A stretch of 64,000 nt of DNA, taken from positions 2,666,001 to 2,730,000 of the forward strand of contig CAWUEX030000002.1 in assembly GCA_963921305.4 (NCBI GenBank), read 5' to 3'. Numbering within the stretch: the stretch's first letter is position 1; every line of letters starts with the position of its first letter. Shown one piece after another: positions 53,862 through 63,543 of the stretch. The position numbers and the translations under genes were made by a program. The DNA comes from CAWUEX02 sp963921305. GTDB taxonomy: Bacteria > Pseudomonadota > Alphaproteobacteria > Rhodospirillales > Rhodospirillaceae. The notes under the pieces are model-generated. The model saw only the letters and a list, made by a program, of their open reading frames with translations. It did not search any database and was not told where the DNA came from.

Positions 53862-55632
53862 TAATGGGCGGAGCGTACAATACCGCGCCATCAGGACCAT
53901 TGAGATAAGGTCCGATCCACGTCTGAGCGGTGGTGGAGAGTGACACAAGCAGTTTAATCGCGCTGCTCAGGCCGAACGGCAGTTCGCCGTCTTCCAACGC
54001 CTCCAACAGCGTCTCAAGCGGATCCTTGGGCGGCGGATAGGGAACAAGCCGCACTAGCGAATCGGGGTCGAGGCCAAGTGCGACCTTGGTATGATCAATG
54101 GCGTCACTTAAACCGCCAAGTTCATCAACCAGGCCAATACGCTCAGCATCGATCCCGCTCCACACCCGGCCTCTGGCGATGCGTTGCATGTCGCGCGCAG
54201 GCATGTCTCGGCCCTGAGCCGCTTTGGACGTGAAGTCTTCGTATATGGCATCGAGAGTCCGGTCGATGCGCGCGAGTTCTGCTTCGGTTGGCTCGCGCGT
54301 AATCGTGTACATGTCGCCGTTCTCGCCATAGGTGAGGGTCACCCAGTTAATATCTAACTTTTCGAACGCCTCCTCGGCGACCAGGGTGCTCATGATTACC
54401 CCGATCGATCCGGTGATCGTGCCGGGTGCGGCAAAGATATGGTCTGCGGCCATGGCAATGAAGTAGCCGCCGGACGCGGCGGTATTGCCCATGGACACGA
54501 TAATCGGCTTGCCGGTCTCTTTGGCCTTTATGACCTCGCGCCATACCGTGTCCGAGGCGACGTAGGAGCCTCCCGGGCTGTCAACGCGCATCAGAATGGC
54601 GTCAATGTCGTCGTCTTCGGCAGCAGAGCGAATGGCCTCTGCCAGCGTGTCGCCGCCGATGACCTGATCTCCGCCGAAGGGGCCTGTTTCCGCTTCACCC
54701 CGCTGGATCGGTCCAATCGCGTGGATCATGGCGATGCTATGCTCGGCGTCAGGCGCATCTTCGGGAAGGCCAAAGCTGAGATAGCGGCCCAGCGATACAT
54801 GCTCGGCAGTTGCGAACTCCCCGTCGACCCGCGCTTCAAATTCATCCCAATAGGCCAGCCGGTCGACCAAGCCTCCGTCCAGAGCTTCCTGCGACAGCAA
54901 AGGACCGTTTGCCATCAAAGCCAAGACCTGATCGGAGGTCAGATCCCGCGAGCCCGCAATTCCCCCGACCACGCTATCAAAGATTGACCCGAATACCGCA
55001 TCGAGCGCCTCACGGTTTTCCTCTGACATATCCGACTGGGTCAGGTTTTCCGCCGCCGTTTTGTATTCGTAACGTTGGATTGCGGTGAACTTGAGACCCA
55101 AGTTATCAAGAAAGTCTTTCAAATAAGGCTGTTGCAACGCGAGTCCGGTAAGGCCCACACCGCCAGAAGGTTGAAGCCATATTTCGTCAAAGGCGGAGGC
55201 TAGGTAATAGGCCAGGGTTGCGCCACCTGCTTCGCCAATGCTGTCAGAGTACACCAACGCCGGCTTGCCGCTTTCCCTGAACGACGCCAAGGCGTCACGA
55301 ATTTCCTGTATTTGCGCCAAGCCAAGGCCTTGGCCGCTGATGGTGGCGACAATCCCTTCAACTCTGTCGTCATCCCGTGCTCGACGAAGGGCAATTACAG
55401 CGTCCTGCAAAGATGTGCCGCGTCCGACGCCCAACGATGAAAATGACGGCGGAGGCTGGCCCTCTGTATAACCGGCGTCCAGGTCAAGCGACAAAATCAT
55501 ACTCGCAGGCGCCTCAGCTTGCTTGTCTCCGTCACTGCTGAGCGCGATGTAAATGCCGATGCCGCTCGCAAAGACAAAGAGAAAGCCAATGCTGGCGAAG
55601 AGCGTCAGAAAAATCTTTCCGAGTGTGCGCAT
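53851..55632 (-). CDS. sppA: Signal peptide peptidase SppA (67K type)
   Basis: SppA is an inner-membrane serine protease that digests cleaved signal peptides. The 593-residue length and two peptidase-S49 halves match the long form found in E. coli. A membrane anchor lies at about 7-31. The first half contains the lysine-bearing region around 190-205 (YKTAAENLTQS); the second half has the serine motif MGNTAASGGYFIAMAAD near 400-416, where the serine of ASGGY is the expected nucleophile. Confidence 0.93.
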   Translation of the reverse strand: MRTLGKIFLTLFASIGFLFVFASGIGIYIALSSDGDKQAEAPASMILSLDLDAGYTEGQPPPSFSSLGVGRGTSLQDAVIALRRARDDDRVEGIVATISGQGLGLAQIQEIRDALASFRESGKPALVYSDSIGEAGGATLAYYLASAFDEIWLQPSGGVGLTGLALQQPYLKDFLDNLGLKFTAIQRYEYKTAAENLTQSDMSEENREALDAVFGSIFDSVVGGIAGSRDLTSDQVLALMANGPLLSQEALDGGLVDRLAYWDEFEARVDGEFATAEHVSLGRYLSFGLPEDAPDAEHSIAMIHAIGPIQRGEAETGPFGGDQVIGGDTLAEAIRSAAEDDDIDAILMRVDSPGGSYVASDTVWREVIKAKETGKPIIVSMGNTAASGGYFIAMAADHIFAAPGTITGSIGVIMSTLVAEEAFEKLDINWVTLTYGENGDMYTITREPTEAELARIDRTLDAIYEDFTSKAAQGRDMPARDMQRIARGRVWSGIDAERIGLVDELGGLSDAIDHTKVALGLDPDSLVRLVPYPPPKDPLETLLEALEDGELPFGLSSAIKLLVSLSTTAQTWIGPYLNGPDGAVLYAPPIIIR

Positions 55633-55666
55633 GGATGGTCGGTCCGTTGGTTGAAAAGGGGCCGTG

Positions 55667-56752
55667 CTAGAGGTTTTGAGCTTTGTGGCGCAGCCAATGA
55701 TCGGCCAGCACCACAGCCATCATTGCCTCTGCAACAGGGACGCCACGTATTCCAACGCATGGATCGTGTCGCCCCTTTGTTTGAATATCGACGTCATTAC
55801 CGTGAATATCGATGGTTTTGCGCGGGCTGAGGATCGAGCTGGTCGGCTTTATGGCCAGACGCGCAACGATCGGCTGGCCTGAAGATATGCCGCCGAGAAT
55901 ACCGCCCGCTTTATTGGACAGGAACTCGACCTCGCCATCTGCACCGCGCCGCATCTCATCGGCATTCTCCTCGCCGGAGAGTGCTGCCGCGGCAAAGCCG
56001 TCGCCTATTTCCACACCTTTAGCTGCGTTAATGCTCATAAGCCCCGCCGTGAGATCGGCGTCCAGCTTGGCGTAGACCGGTGCGCCCAAGCCGGCAGGAA
56101 TGCCCTCGGCGATAACTTCAATCACCGCGCCAGCAGATGAGCCGTTCTTCCGCATGTCATCAAGGTACGCTTCCCATCCTTTTGCCGCATCTGGATCTGG
56201 GCAGAAGAACGGATTGTTATCCACTTCCGCCCAGTCCCAATTGTCGCGGTTGATTTCATGCGGTCCCATCTGCACCAATGCGCCGCGAATGCGCATGCCG
56301 TCGCCTAGCGCATCGGCCAGAATTTTGCGCGCTATGGCGCCAGCTGCTACCCGCATCGCCGTTTCGCGCGCTGAAGACCGTCCGCCGCCACGGTAGTCGC
56401 GAACGCCGTACTTTTTCCAATAGGTGTAGTCGGCATGGCCGGGCCGGAACTTTTCGGCGATGTCGCCGTAGTCCTTCGACCGCGCATCGACGTTTTCGAT
56501 CAGCAAGCCGATCGGTGTGCCGGTCGTTACCCCTTCAAAGACTCCGGACAGGATACGCACTTGGTCAGGCTCTTTGCGCTGGGTCGTAAACTTGGACTGC
56601 CCGGGCTTGCGCTTCTCAAGCCAAACTTGAATGTCTTCTTCGCTCAGTGGCAATCGCGGCGGCGTGCCGTCGACGACACAGCCGATTGCAGCACCATGGC
56701 TTTCGCCAAAGGTGGTGAAGCGGAAAAGTGTGCCGAAGGTGTTTGCGGACAT
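55667..56752 (-). CDS. aroC: Chorismate synthase
   Basis: AroC makes chorismate from EPSP using reduced FMN, the last step of the shikimate pathway. The 361-residue protein has all three family signatures: GESHGAAIGCVVDGTPP (about 13-29), YRGGGRSSARETAMRVAAGAIA near 122-143, and RHDPCVGIRGVPVAEAM near 330. It lies ten bases after fabI on the same strand. Confidence 0.97.
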   Translation of the reverse strand: MSANTFGTLFRFTTFGESHGAAIGCVVDGTPPRLPLSEEDIQVWLEKRKPGQSKFTTQRKEPDQVRILSGVFEGVTTGTPIGLLIENVDARSKDYGDIAEKFRPGHADYTYWKKYGVRDYRGGGRSSARETAMRVAAGAIARKILADALGDGMRIRGALVQMGPHEINRDNWDWAEVDNNPFFCPDPDAAKGWEAYLDDMRKNGSSAGAVIEVIAEGIPAGLGAPVYAKLDADLTAGLMSINAAKGVEIGDGFAAAALSGEENADEMRRGADGEVEFLSNKAGGILGGISSGQPIVARLAIKPTSSILSPRKTIDIHGNDVDIQTKGRHDPCVGIRGVPVAEAMMAVVLADHWLRHKAQNL

Positions 56753-56761
56753 GTCGCGCCG

Positions 56762-57601
56762 CTAATCGGTTAGGTTCGCGCCATCAAGCAGATCGGAGAT
56801 CTCCTGGGCGGACTCAGGAGCCATCATGCCGACGACATGATAGCCGCAGTCGACGTGATGGACTTCACCGGTCACGCCGCTCGACAGGTTGCTCACCAGA
56901 TAAAGACCCGCGCGCCCAACATCGTCGATGGTCACATTGCGGTGCATCGGTGCATTCAGTTCATTCCATTTTAGAATGTAGCGGAAATCTCCGATCCCCG
57001 ATGCCGCGAGTGTCTTGATCGGGCCGGCGGACAGCGCATTGACCCGGATATTGTCACGGCCGAGATCAACGGCCAGGTACCTGACGCTGGCCTCCAATGC
57101 CGCTTTTGCGACGCCCATAACATTGTAGTGAGGCACGACCTGTTCGGCACCGTAATAACTCAAGGTCACCATCGCCCCGCCGTCGGTCATCATGGGTGCT
57201 GCGCGGCGGCATACGTCGGTGAACGAAAAACAGGATATGTCCATGGTGCGCAGGAAATTGTCCCGCGACGTGTTGACATACCGTCCCTGAAGTTCTGCTT
57301 TGTCCGAAAAGGCGACGGCATGGACAATGAAATCCAATCGGTCCCAGGTCTGCCCGATTTTTCCGAACAGCGCATCCATCGAACTGGCGTCGGTTACGTC
57401 GCACGGTTCGATCAATGAGGCGTTGACGCTTTCTGCCAACGGCCTGACGCGCTTTTCAAGTGCTTCACCCTGATATGTAAATGCCAGCTCTGCGCCTTGT
57501 TCTGAGGCCTGGCGTGCGATCCCCCATGCAATGGACCGATCGTTCGCCACACCCATCACCAGACCGCGCCGGCCAGAGAGAATTCCGGGCTGCCCGTTCA
57601 T
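56762..57601 (-). CDS. fabI: Enoyl-ACP reductase (FabI)
   Basis: FabI reduces trans-2-enoyl-ACP with NADH in the last step of each fatty-acid elongation cycle. The 279-residue SDR-family protein has the nucleotide motif GVANDRSIAWGIA near residues 17-29, HAVAFSDKAELQG near 93, and the catalytic tyrosine and lysine pair in YYGAEQVVPHYNVMGVAKAALE (tyrosine six residues before lysine). FabI-type enzymes are the targets of triclosan. aroC follows. Confidence 0.96.
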   Translation of the reverse strand: MNGQPGILSGRRGLVMGVANDRSIAWGIARQASEQGAELAFTYQGEALEKRVRPLAESVNASLIEPCDVTDASSMDALFGKIGQTWDRLDFIVHAVAFSDKAELQGRYVNTSRDNFLRTMDISCFSFTDVCRRAAPMMTDGGAMVTLSYYGAEQVVPHYNVMGVAKAALEASVRYLAVDLGRDNIRVNALSAGPIKTLAASGIGDFRYILKWNELNAPMHRNVTIDDVGRAGLYLVSNLSSGVTGEVHHVDCGYHVVGMMAPESAQEISDLLDGANLTD

Positions 57602-57704
57602 ATGACGTCCTGTGTCCCGAACCGAAAAACATGTTAAATATCAGTCTGCTCGCGCAAACTCACGGCATCCTACACCACTGGAGAGGAAGGGCAAGCTTGG
57701 CGCC

Positions 57705-58964
57705 ATGAGCCAAAACGAAAAAGCCAACGGGCTGGACCAGATGCGAAGTAAAGTTTTGCCCCAGGCCCGCCGGTGGGGCGATTTTACCCTCTTTATCGCC
57801 CAACGCATGAAAGAGGATCAGGTCAACCGGGTCGCCGCATCCCTCAGCTATACGTCGACCTTGGCGCTTGTGCCGGCCTTGTCCCTGGCCCTGGCAATCC
57901 TCGCGGCTTTTCCCGCGTTCGCCGGCCTCAGAGAGTCTGTCCTCGACCTGGTGCTTGAGAACTTCATTCCCGATACGGGCATGCGCATGAACGAAGCGCT
58001 GGAGACGTTCGTGGCCGCTGCCGGAGAACTGACGACCATCGGTATTGCCGGGTTGATCGTGACGTCGGTTTTGCTGCTCTTAACCATCGAAAGCGCCTTC
58101 AACCGCATTTTCCGGGTTCAAACCCCGAGGCCGCTTGTCGCCCGGCTCATCGTGTTCTGGTCGGTCATCACCATTAGTCCGCTTCTGATCGGTTTGAGTT
58201 TTTCCCTGTCGGGATACTTCCTGACCCTGCGGACGATGTTTGGTGGTGAAAACCCCGGGCCCGTTTCCGTATTCCTGGGTGGGGCCATGCCTACCATCGT
58301 GGCCGCATTGGCGTTCGCACTTATCTACACCGCCGTTCCGAATAGACGTGTGCGCATCGCCGATGCCTTGGTGGGCGGACTCACCGCCGCCATTCTGTTC
58401 GCCTTGCTCCGCTACGGGTTCACGACTTTTGTTGCCGGCATGCCGACCTATCAGGCGATCTACGGTGCGATCGCCGCTGTTCCGGTTTTCCTGGTTTGGC
58501 TGTTCCTGTCTTGGAACGTCATTCTTGCTGGGGCGGTGATCGCCGCCGGCCTGCCGGACTGGCGGCGGCACGAACATGAACTATCAGCGGGGCAGGGTGG
58601 GCGCCTTGCCCTGGCCATGGACATTCTTGCTGCGCTGTATGCCGTTGCGGGTGAGGGAAAGGGGGTTCCGCAACGCGAGCTCCGTAAGACTTTGGAAGTG
58701 AAAGAAGCGGCTCTTATTCCCGTACTGGAGGAACTGCGCGCCGGTGGGTTTATTCTCGTCGGCGATGACTCCAGCTGGCGTCTTGGCCGCGACCTTGCCC
58801 GGACACCGGTATCCGATCTGGTCCACCTCATGGGATACGGTGTCCCGCTTACGCCATTGCTTGAGGGGCATTTCGACGCGGTCCAACGCTTGGCCGACAA
58901 GATCACCACGGCTCAGAAAGCCGAGAAAGAGCAGCTGGGAGCTCCCATCGCAGATTTGCTGTAA
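57705..58964 (+). CDS. YihY/virulence factor BrkB family membrane protein
   Basis: A 419-residue inner-membrane protein with about six hydrophobic segments in residues 40-290 and a soluble C-terminal domain with a winged-helix look (AVAGEGKGVPQRELRKTLEVKEAALIPVLEELRAGGFI). The N-terminal DQVNRVAASLSYTSTLALVPALSLALAIL is the YihY signature. Function is unsettled; the E. coli gene was once miscalled RNase BN. ATG 57705, with GAGAGGAAGGG upstream, is preferred to the earlier open frame at 57612. Confidence 0.88.
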   Translation: MSQNEKANGLDQMRSKVLPQARRWGDFTLFIAQRMKEDQVNRVAASLSYTSTLALVPALSLALAILAAFPAFAGLRESVLDLVLENFIPDTGMRMNEALETFVAAAGELTTIGIAGLIVTSVLLLLTIESAFNRIFRVQTPRPLVARLIVFWSVITISPLLIGLSFSLSGYFLTLRTMFGGENPGPVSVFLGGAMPTIVAALAFALIYTAVPNRRVRIADALVGGLTAAILFALLRYGFTTFVAGMPTYQAIYGAIAAVPVFLVWLFLSWNVILAGAVIAAGLPDWRRHEHELSAGQGGRLALAMDILAALYAVAGEGKGVPQRELRKTLEVKEAALIPVLEELRAGGFILVGDDSSWRLGRDLARTPVSDLVHLMGYGVPLTPLLEGHFDAVQRLADKITTAQKAEKEQLGAPIADLL

Positions 58965-58971
58965 CCCCGTT

Positions 58972-59005
58972 TCACATAAACAAACGGCGGTCCATTAGAC
59001 CGCCG
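58972..59005 (-). terminator. Terminator after the 17-kDa-like lipoprotein gene
   Basis: On minus, CGGCGGTC (59005-58998) pairs with GACCGCCG (58992-58985) across a five-base loop, followed by TTTGTTT. It lies 22 bases after the lipoprotein stop at 59027. The same stem lies just past the convergent yihY stop but has no T-run on plus. Confidence 0.7.
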
Positions 59006-59026
59006 CCGTCTTCGGTGCTCACATGT

Positions 59027-59518
59027 TTACTGGCTGACAATTTGCCAGCTGCCATCAGCCTGCTGGCAGGCGGTGCCGTAGCCAGATTGGCGCCGGCCAT
59101 CGACAGTCACCTCCGTCTGAAACTCGCGGCAGTACCGTCCTGACGTGCTGTAGCCGTCACGAGTTGGCGTGACGTTGCCGTAGTTGCCGCTGTCCGGATT
59201 GTTCCACGAGATAGTCTCGCCAATCGGAGCGGCATAGGCATAGCGCTGGGCCCGGTTGGCGTTCAGCCGGTCCATTTCATCCATGCTGCGTCCGATCTGA
59301 TTGCCGATAGCGGCGCCGAGCATCGTTCCGGCGGCCGTTGCGACGATGCGCCCGTCACCTTTGCCGATAGATGATCCTGCCCACGCACCGGCGGCTGCTC
59401 CGAGGAGCGTGCCTGCGGTTTCATTCTGGTTGCCGGCATAGGTGGCGCACCCACTTAGCGCCAGGGCGCTGGTGAGTAGTGCTGCAATGGTTGTTTTCTT
59501 GAAGGTCGAAGTGGTCAT
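59027..59518 (-). CDS. Glycine-zipper (17 kDa surface antigen-like) outer-membrane lipoprotein
   Basis: A 163-residue lipoprotein. The signal peptide ends in the lipobox LALSGC (cysteine near residue 24). A glycine-zipper region follows (AGTLLGAAAGAWAGSSIGKGDGRIVATAAGTMLGAAIGNQIG), then a C-terminal domain with YCREFQTEVTVDGRRQSGYGTACQQADGSWQIV, as in rickettsial 17-kDa antigens. ATG 59518 follows GCGAGGTAA. Its function in the outer membrane is unknown. Confidence 0.88.
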   Translation of the reverse strand: MTTSTFKKTTIAALLTSALALSGCATYAGNQNETAGTLLGAAAGAWAGSSIGKGDGRIVATAAGTMLGAAIGNQIGRSMDEMDRLNANRAQRYAYAAPIGETISWNNPDSGNYGNVTPTRDGYSTSGRYCREFQTEVTVDGRRQSGYGTACQQADGSWQIVSQ

Positions 59519-59705
59519 GTTTACCTCGCTACACATAGTTCTGCGACCGGCGAGCGGTCCTGAGACATAACCCCTTTCCCAGCTATCATCAGAGACGCCA
59601 ATGGTGTCAAAATCAGGGCAGATGCGCGGTTCTGGCGGTTGACAACTGCGTTACCGCCCTCCACACCCATGGTCCCGTTGCGCTCCGAAGAGGCAGAAAA
59701 AGTCT

Positions 59706-60308
59706 ATGGACTCGACAGACTTAATCCCAAATGTCACAGATCCGATGGCGTTATTCGAAACCTGGTTCGGCGAAGCCAAGGAGGCTGAGCTCAACGACCC
59801 GGATGCAATGTCTCTGGCGACATCGACACCGGACGGCGTGCCGTCCGTCCGCATGGTGCTTCTCAAAGGTCTGGGGCCGGACGGATTCGTGTTTTACACC
59901 AACAAGGAAAGCCGCAAAGGCGAGCAGATCGCACGCAATTCAAACGCCGCCTTGTGTTTCCATTGGAAGTCTCTACGCCGCCAGGTGCGGGTGGAAGGGC
60001 GGTTAACTGAGGTTACGCCTGAGCAGGCCGATGAATACTTCGCGTCGCGCTCTCGGGAGAGTCAGGTTGCCGCCTGGGCAGCGGATCAGTCGCGGCCTAT
60101 GGCTGACCGCGGCGTGTTTCTTGACCGCGTCAAAGAGGCAGCCCGCCGCTTCGAGGGGCAAGATGTAGCACGGCCGCCGCATTGGTCGGGATTCAGGCTG
60201 GAACCTGCTATGATCGAGTTCTGGCTCGATCAGCCGCACCGCATGCACGACAGGTTGGTTTATCGCAAGTCCGGCAATAACTGGACCACAGAACGGCTCT
60301 ATCCCTAG
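59706..60308 (+). CDS. pdxH: Pyridoxamine 5'-phosphate oxidase
   Basis: PdxH oxidises pyridoxine or pyridoxamine 5'-phosphate to pyridoxal phosphate with FMN. The 200-residue protein has MSLATSTPDGVPSVRMVLLKG, YTNKESRKGEQIARNSNAALCFHW for FMN binding, VRVEGRLTEVTPEQADEYFASRS and the C-terminal MIEFWLDQPHRMHDRLVY, all typical of the family. It stands before a CDF transporter gene. Confidence 0.95.
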   Translation: MDSTDLIPNVTDPMALFETWFGEAKEAELNDPDAMSLATSTPDGVPSVRMVLLKGLGPDGFVFYTNKESRKGEQIARNSNAALCFHWKSLRRQVRVEGRLTEVTPEQADEYFASRSRESQVAAWAADQSRPMADRGVFLDRVKEAARRFEGQDVARPPHWSGFRLEPAMIEFWLDQPHRMHDRLVYRKSGNNWTTERLYP

Positions 60309-60330
60309 ATCGCATTGGCGCAACTCCGAT

Positions 60331-61269
60331 ATGCCACATGACTCACTCGCCAAAGCCGCTATAGCTGCACCGCCCAGCAAACTGATGCGGGTGGCGACCT
60401 ATTGCGCTGTCGGTGCGGCGGTGATGCTGATCGCGGTCAAAACGGCAGCATTTCTGGTGACGAATTCGGTGGCGCTGCTGTCCAGTCTGCTCGATTCCGT
60501 GCTCGACCTCATGGCGTCCATGGTCAACCTTTGGGCCGTGCGTCATGCCCTAACGCCGGCGGACAAAGAACACCGCTTCGGCCACGGCAAAGCTGAACCT
60601 CTGTCCGGTCTGGCGCAATCCGCTTTCGTCGCCGGATCGGGGGTCTTGTTGATTGTCGAGTCCGTGTCCCGCTTTGGCCGAGATGAACCCGTGTCGCAAG
60701 GCAACATCGGTATCGCCGTGATGGTGTTCTCCATCGTCGTGACGCTCATGCTTGTCGCGTTTCAAAAGTATGTCGTCCGGCGTACAGGCTCCACGGCGAT
60801 CAATGCAGACTCCCTACACTACACAGGCGATCTGCTGCTCAACATGAGCGTCATCGCCGCTCTCGTTCTCTCGACATTCGGCGGCATGGCGTGGGCGGAC
60901 CCGGCGTTCGCACTCGCCATCGCGTTGTTCTTGGTGTGGAACGCCTCGACGATTGCGCGGGCCTCCATTGCGGATTTGATGGATCGGGAACTTCCAGAGG
61001 AAGAACGGCAGACCATCAAGACAACCGCGCTTAAGCATCCCCGGGTTTTGGGCGTACACGAACTGCGCACCCGTTCGTCAGGGATGCAAACGTTCATTCA
61101 GATGCACCTGGTGTTGCGTCCGGACCTATCCCTAGTCGACGCCCATCGGATTGCCGACGAGGTCGAAATGGCGCTGCTCGCTGATTATCCGGGGGCGGAC
61201 ATCATTATCCACCAGGATCCGGAAGGGGTGGAGGAATACCACCCGCCGGTCGGGGCCGGCCTCACTTAG
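60331..61269 (+). CDS. Cation diffusion facilitator (FieF-like) metal exporter
   Basis: A 312-residue inner-membrane proton-coupled exporter of divalent metal ions. Six hydrophobic segments lie in the first 215 residues. Metal-site motifs are SLLDSVLDLM (two aspartates four apart in TM2) and NADSLHYTGDLLLN (histidine and aspartate in TM5). A soluble C-terminal domain follows. The histidine and aspartate set suggests zinc or iron rather than manganese, but the ion is not certain. The GHGKAEPL stretch is typical of the family. Confidence 0.9.
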   Translation: MPHDSLAKAAIAAPPSKLMRVATYCAVGAAVMLIAVKTAAFLVTNSVALLSSLLDSVLDLMASMVNLWAVRHALTPADKEHRFGHGKAEPLSGLAQSAFVAGSGVLLIVESVSRFGRDEPVSQGNIGIAVMVFSIVVTLMLVAFQKYVVRRTGSTAINADSLHYTGDLLLNMSVIAALVLSTFGGMAWADPAFALAIALFLVWNASTIARASIADLMDRELPEEERQTIKTTALKHPRVLGVHELRTRSSGMQTFIQMHLVLRPDLSLVDAHRIADEVEMALLADYPGADIIIHQDPEGVEEYHPPVGAGLT

Positions 61270-61371
61270 GCACAGGTGCTGCCATCTCAATCCGTGGAAC
61301 TCTTATGTTCACACCACGCGCGATCCTGTTAACATCGCCCCGCAACCTATAACCGGAAGAGGGAGCCGGTT

Positions 61372-62259
61372 GTGTCGTCTGTGAAAAGCATTCTCGCTGT
61401 CGTTGGAGACGTCTCGTCCGGTCGGGCGAGTCTGACGACAGCGATCCGTCTGGGGCGGCAGCTCAACTGTCAGGTCGATGCCTTGCATGTTTTGGCGGAC
61501 CCCACGGCTGCATTGCCGTTGGTGGGCGAAGCGATGTCCGGGGCCATGGTCGATGAGATGATGGGTGTGGCAGAACGCGAGGCCGGCGAACGGGCGAAGC
61601 AAACCAAGGCCATGTTTGACGAGGTTACGGCCGGTCTGCCGGTTGTTGGTGCCGCCGCCTCCACGGGGGACGCGGTCGAAAAGTTTGGTATCAGCTGGGT
61701 CGAGGATTCTGGCGTCGAAGAGCAGTCGGTGGCTCTGCGCGGTTGCCGTGCTGATCTTATCGTCGTCAATCGGCCGTCCTCGGAGAACGAGACCGCCGCG
61801 CTGATGACCCTTAACGCCGCTCTGATGCAAAGCGGCCGGGCCGTTGTCGCGGCGCCGCCGGTGCCTGACGAAGGCGAGCCTCCAACCGGGCCCATCGAGC
61901 GTGTTGCGGTGTTTTGGAATGGCAGCACGGAGGCGACGCGCGCCGTACAGGCCGCACTTCCGTTGCTGGTTGCCGCTAAAGAGGTCACCGTGCTGCGGGT
62001 TGAGGAAGAGGAATGGTACGCCGGCACAGAGGACCTGGACATTCACCTCACGCGGCATGGTGTGAAAACCGTGATCTCGAAAGTTCTGCCGCGCGAAGGC
62101 CGCACGGGCCGCTCGTTGATGTTCGCAACGCGCGATGCCGATGCCGATATGATGGTGATGGGCGCTTACACGCGGTCCAAGTTGCGACAGCTCATGCTGG
62201 GCAGCGTGACTGGGTATGTGATGGAGCACGCCGTCCTGCCCGTGCTGATGTGCCACTAA
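61372..62259 (+). CDS. Universal stress protein, tandem-domain
   Basis: A 295-residue cytoplasmic protein with two Usp domains: the first from KSILAVVGDVSSG and the second from IERVAVFWNGSTEATRAV. The second domain keeps an ATP-type loop near the C terminus (GAYTRSKLRQLMLGSVTGYVM). UspE-like tandem proteins are induced by stress and stationary phase. The start is a GTG at 61372 with GAGGGAGCC upstream. Confidence 0.85.
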   Translation: MSSVKSILAVVGDVSSGRASLTTAIRLGRQLNCQVDALHVLADPTAALPLVGEAMSGAMVDEMMGVAEREAGERAKQTKAMFDEVTAGLPVVGAAASTGDAVEKFGISWVEDSGVEEQSVALRGCRADLIVVNRPSSENETAALMTLNAALMQSGRAVVAAPPVPDEGEPPTGPIERVAVFWNGSTEATRAVQAALPLLVAAKEVTVLRVEEEEWYAGTEDLDIHLTRHGVKTVISKVLPREGRTGRSLMFATRDADADMMVMGAYTRSKLRQLMLGSVTGYVMEHAVLPVLMCH

Positions 62260-62277
62260 GGCACGTTCTGCGAATTT

Positions 62278-62886
62278 CTAATCAAACAGACTGCGCTGGG
62301 CCGACTCTTCTTCCAGCCGCCGGGTCACCGGCTCGGAGAGGGCGAAGGGTCCGTCATTGGGCATCAGTGCCGGCGCGAGATCGGCGAATGGGATGTCGGG
62401 GTTTATCCAGCCGGCTGCCGTATCGCCGCTCAGGATTACCGGCATGCGATTATGTACGTGTTCTATACTTGGTGCCGGCGCACAGGTCAGCATCACGAAG
62501 CGATCCCCGTCCTGCAGGCCTGCAAACATAAATAGATCGTCGCCATCGGGTGCAATGCGCGTTTTTATCTTTCTCTTACCGTCGCGCCGCCATTCATAGT
62601 ACGCACTTGCCGGAATCAGAAGGCGCTGCTCCAGCAAGGTCCGGAAGGTTGGTTTCTCAGCAACGGTCTCGACACGCGCGTTGATCACCGGCTGTTTTTG
62701 CCAAGGGACGTCAAGACCCCATGACAGAAGATTGACGGACCGATCACACCCAAGGGTGACGGCGCGGTCAGTCGGGCGGACATCTCCGCGTACCACATTT
62801 TCCAGCATCACAGGGTCAAGCACTGTGAGGCCAAAGCGCTCAATGAGGTTGCGCACCGGTATGTCGAACTCGTACCGGGAACACAT
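62278..62886 (-). CDS. SOS response-associated peptidase (SRAP, YedK/HMCES type)
   Basis: SRAP proteins form a thiazolidine crosslink with abasic sites in single-stranded DNA, shielding them from cleavage. The 202-residue protein keeps the key residues: Cys2 exposed after removal of Met1, INARVETV near residue 68 with the asparagine, YYEWRRDGKR near 96 with the glutamate, and HVHNRMPVIL near 145 with the histidine. It faces the universal stress gene. Confidence 0.92.
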   Translation of the reverse strand: MCSRYEFDIPVRNLIERFGLTVLDPVMLENVVRGDVRPTDRAVTLGCDRSVNLLSWGLDVPWQKQPVINARVETVAEKPTFRTLLEQRLLIPASAYYEWRRDGKRKIKTRIAPDGDDLFMFAGLQDGDRFVMLTCAPAPSIEHVHNRMPVILSGDTAAGWINPDIPFADLAPALMPNDGPFALSEPVTRRLEEESAQRSLFD

Positions 62887-62919
62887 AGGTGGTGGGAACG
62901 GCGTTTTGGTTAGATCAGA

Positions 62920-63420
62920 CTAACTCTGCCGTTCGATCTCGCCTTCGGCGCCGACCCGTTCCGCTGCCTTCTTACGGCTGCGCAGCGTCAGACTGATGTT
63001 AGAGATCAGCACGTCGTCGCCCGGGCTGAACGTGAGTGCCCGGTAATAGTCGGATAACGCCCGGTCATAGTCGGCGCGGTAATAAAAGATGTTGGCGCGG
63101 TTGTTATAGAAGCTCCATTCCCGCGGGCGTCTATCGATGGCCTTATTGCATGTGTCTAGCGCTTCGTCGTATTGCCCCTGACCCGTCAGGCCGATGCAGA
63201 GGTTGTTCAGCGCCGCCGCAAAGTTGCGCGGCATCAGTTCGCCCGATTTCAGCGCTTGCCGGGCCAACGACACGCCTTTATCCCATTTGCCGCGATCCAG
63301 CGCATGGGCTGATTCATTCACAAGACCATTGCCCCGCGAGAACATCTGCGCAGAGGCCTCCGGGGTAACCAAAAAAGCCGCGGCAATCACGGCGGTGAAA
63401 CCAATCAACGTCTTACGCAT
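62920..63420 (-). CDS. Secreted TPR-repeat protein
   Basis: A 166-residue protein with a signal peptide (residues 1-24, ending EASA) and about three tetratricopeptide repeats: DRGKWDKGVSLARQALKSG, GQGQYDEALDTCNKAIDRRP, and YRADYDRALSDYYRALTFSP. TPR proteins mediate protein contacts; the partner is unknown. ATG 63420 follows GGAGGAG, better than the upstream ATG at 63435. Confidence 0.85.
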   Translation of the reverse strand: MRKTLIGFTAVIAAAFLVTPEASAQMFSRGNGLVNESAHALDRGKWDKGVSLARQALKSGELMPRNFAAALNNLCIGLTGQGQYDEALDTCNKAIDRRPREWSFYNNRANIFYYRADYDRALSDYYRALTFSPGDDVLISNISLTLRSRKKAAERVGAEGEIERQS

Positions 63421-63543
63421 CAGTACTCCTCCCAATGCTGCATATGATGATTAACCTTAACACGATGTGTGCGCTCTTCTCAAAGCAAACCGGCGTCGCC
63501 CTGATCACGATTCTGCGCTCAAAACCCTTGAAATTCGGGGCGC

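Noticed and set aside
61309..62256. 315-codon minus-strand open frame
   Set aside because: Almost completely antisense to the universal stress protein gene, with no recognisable domain; a codon-usage shadow.
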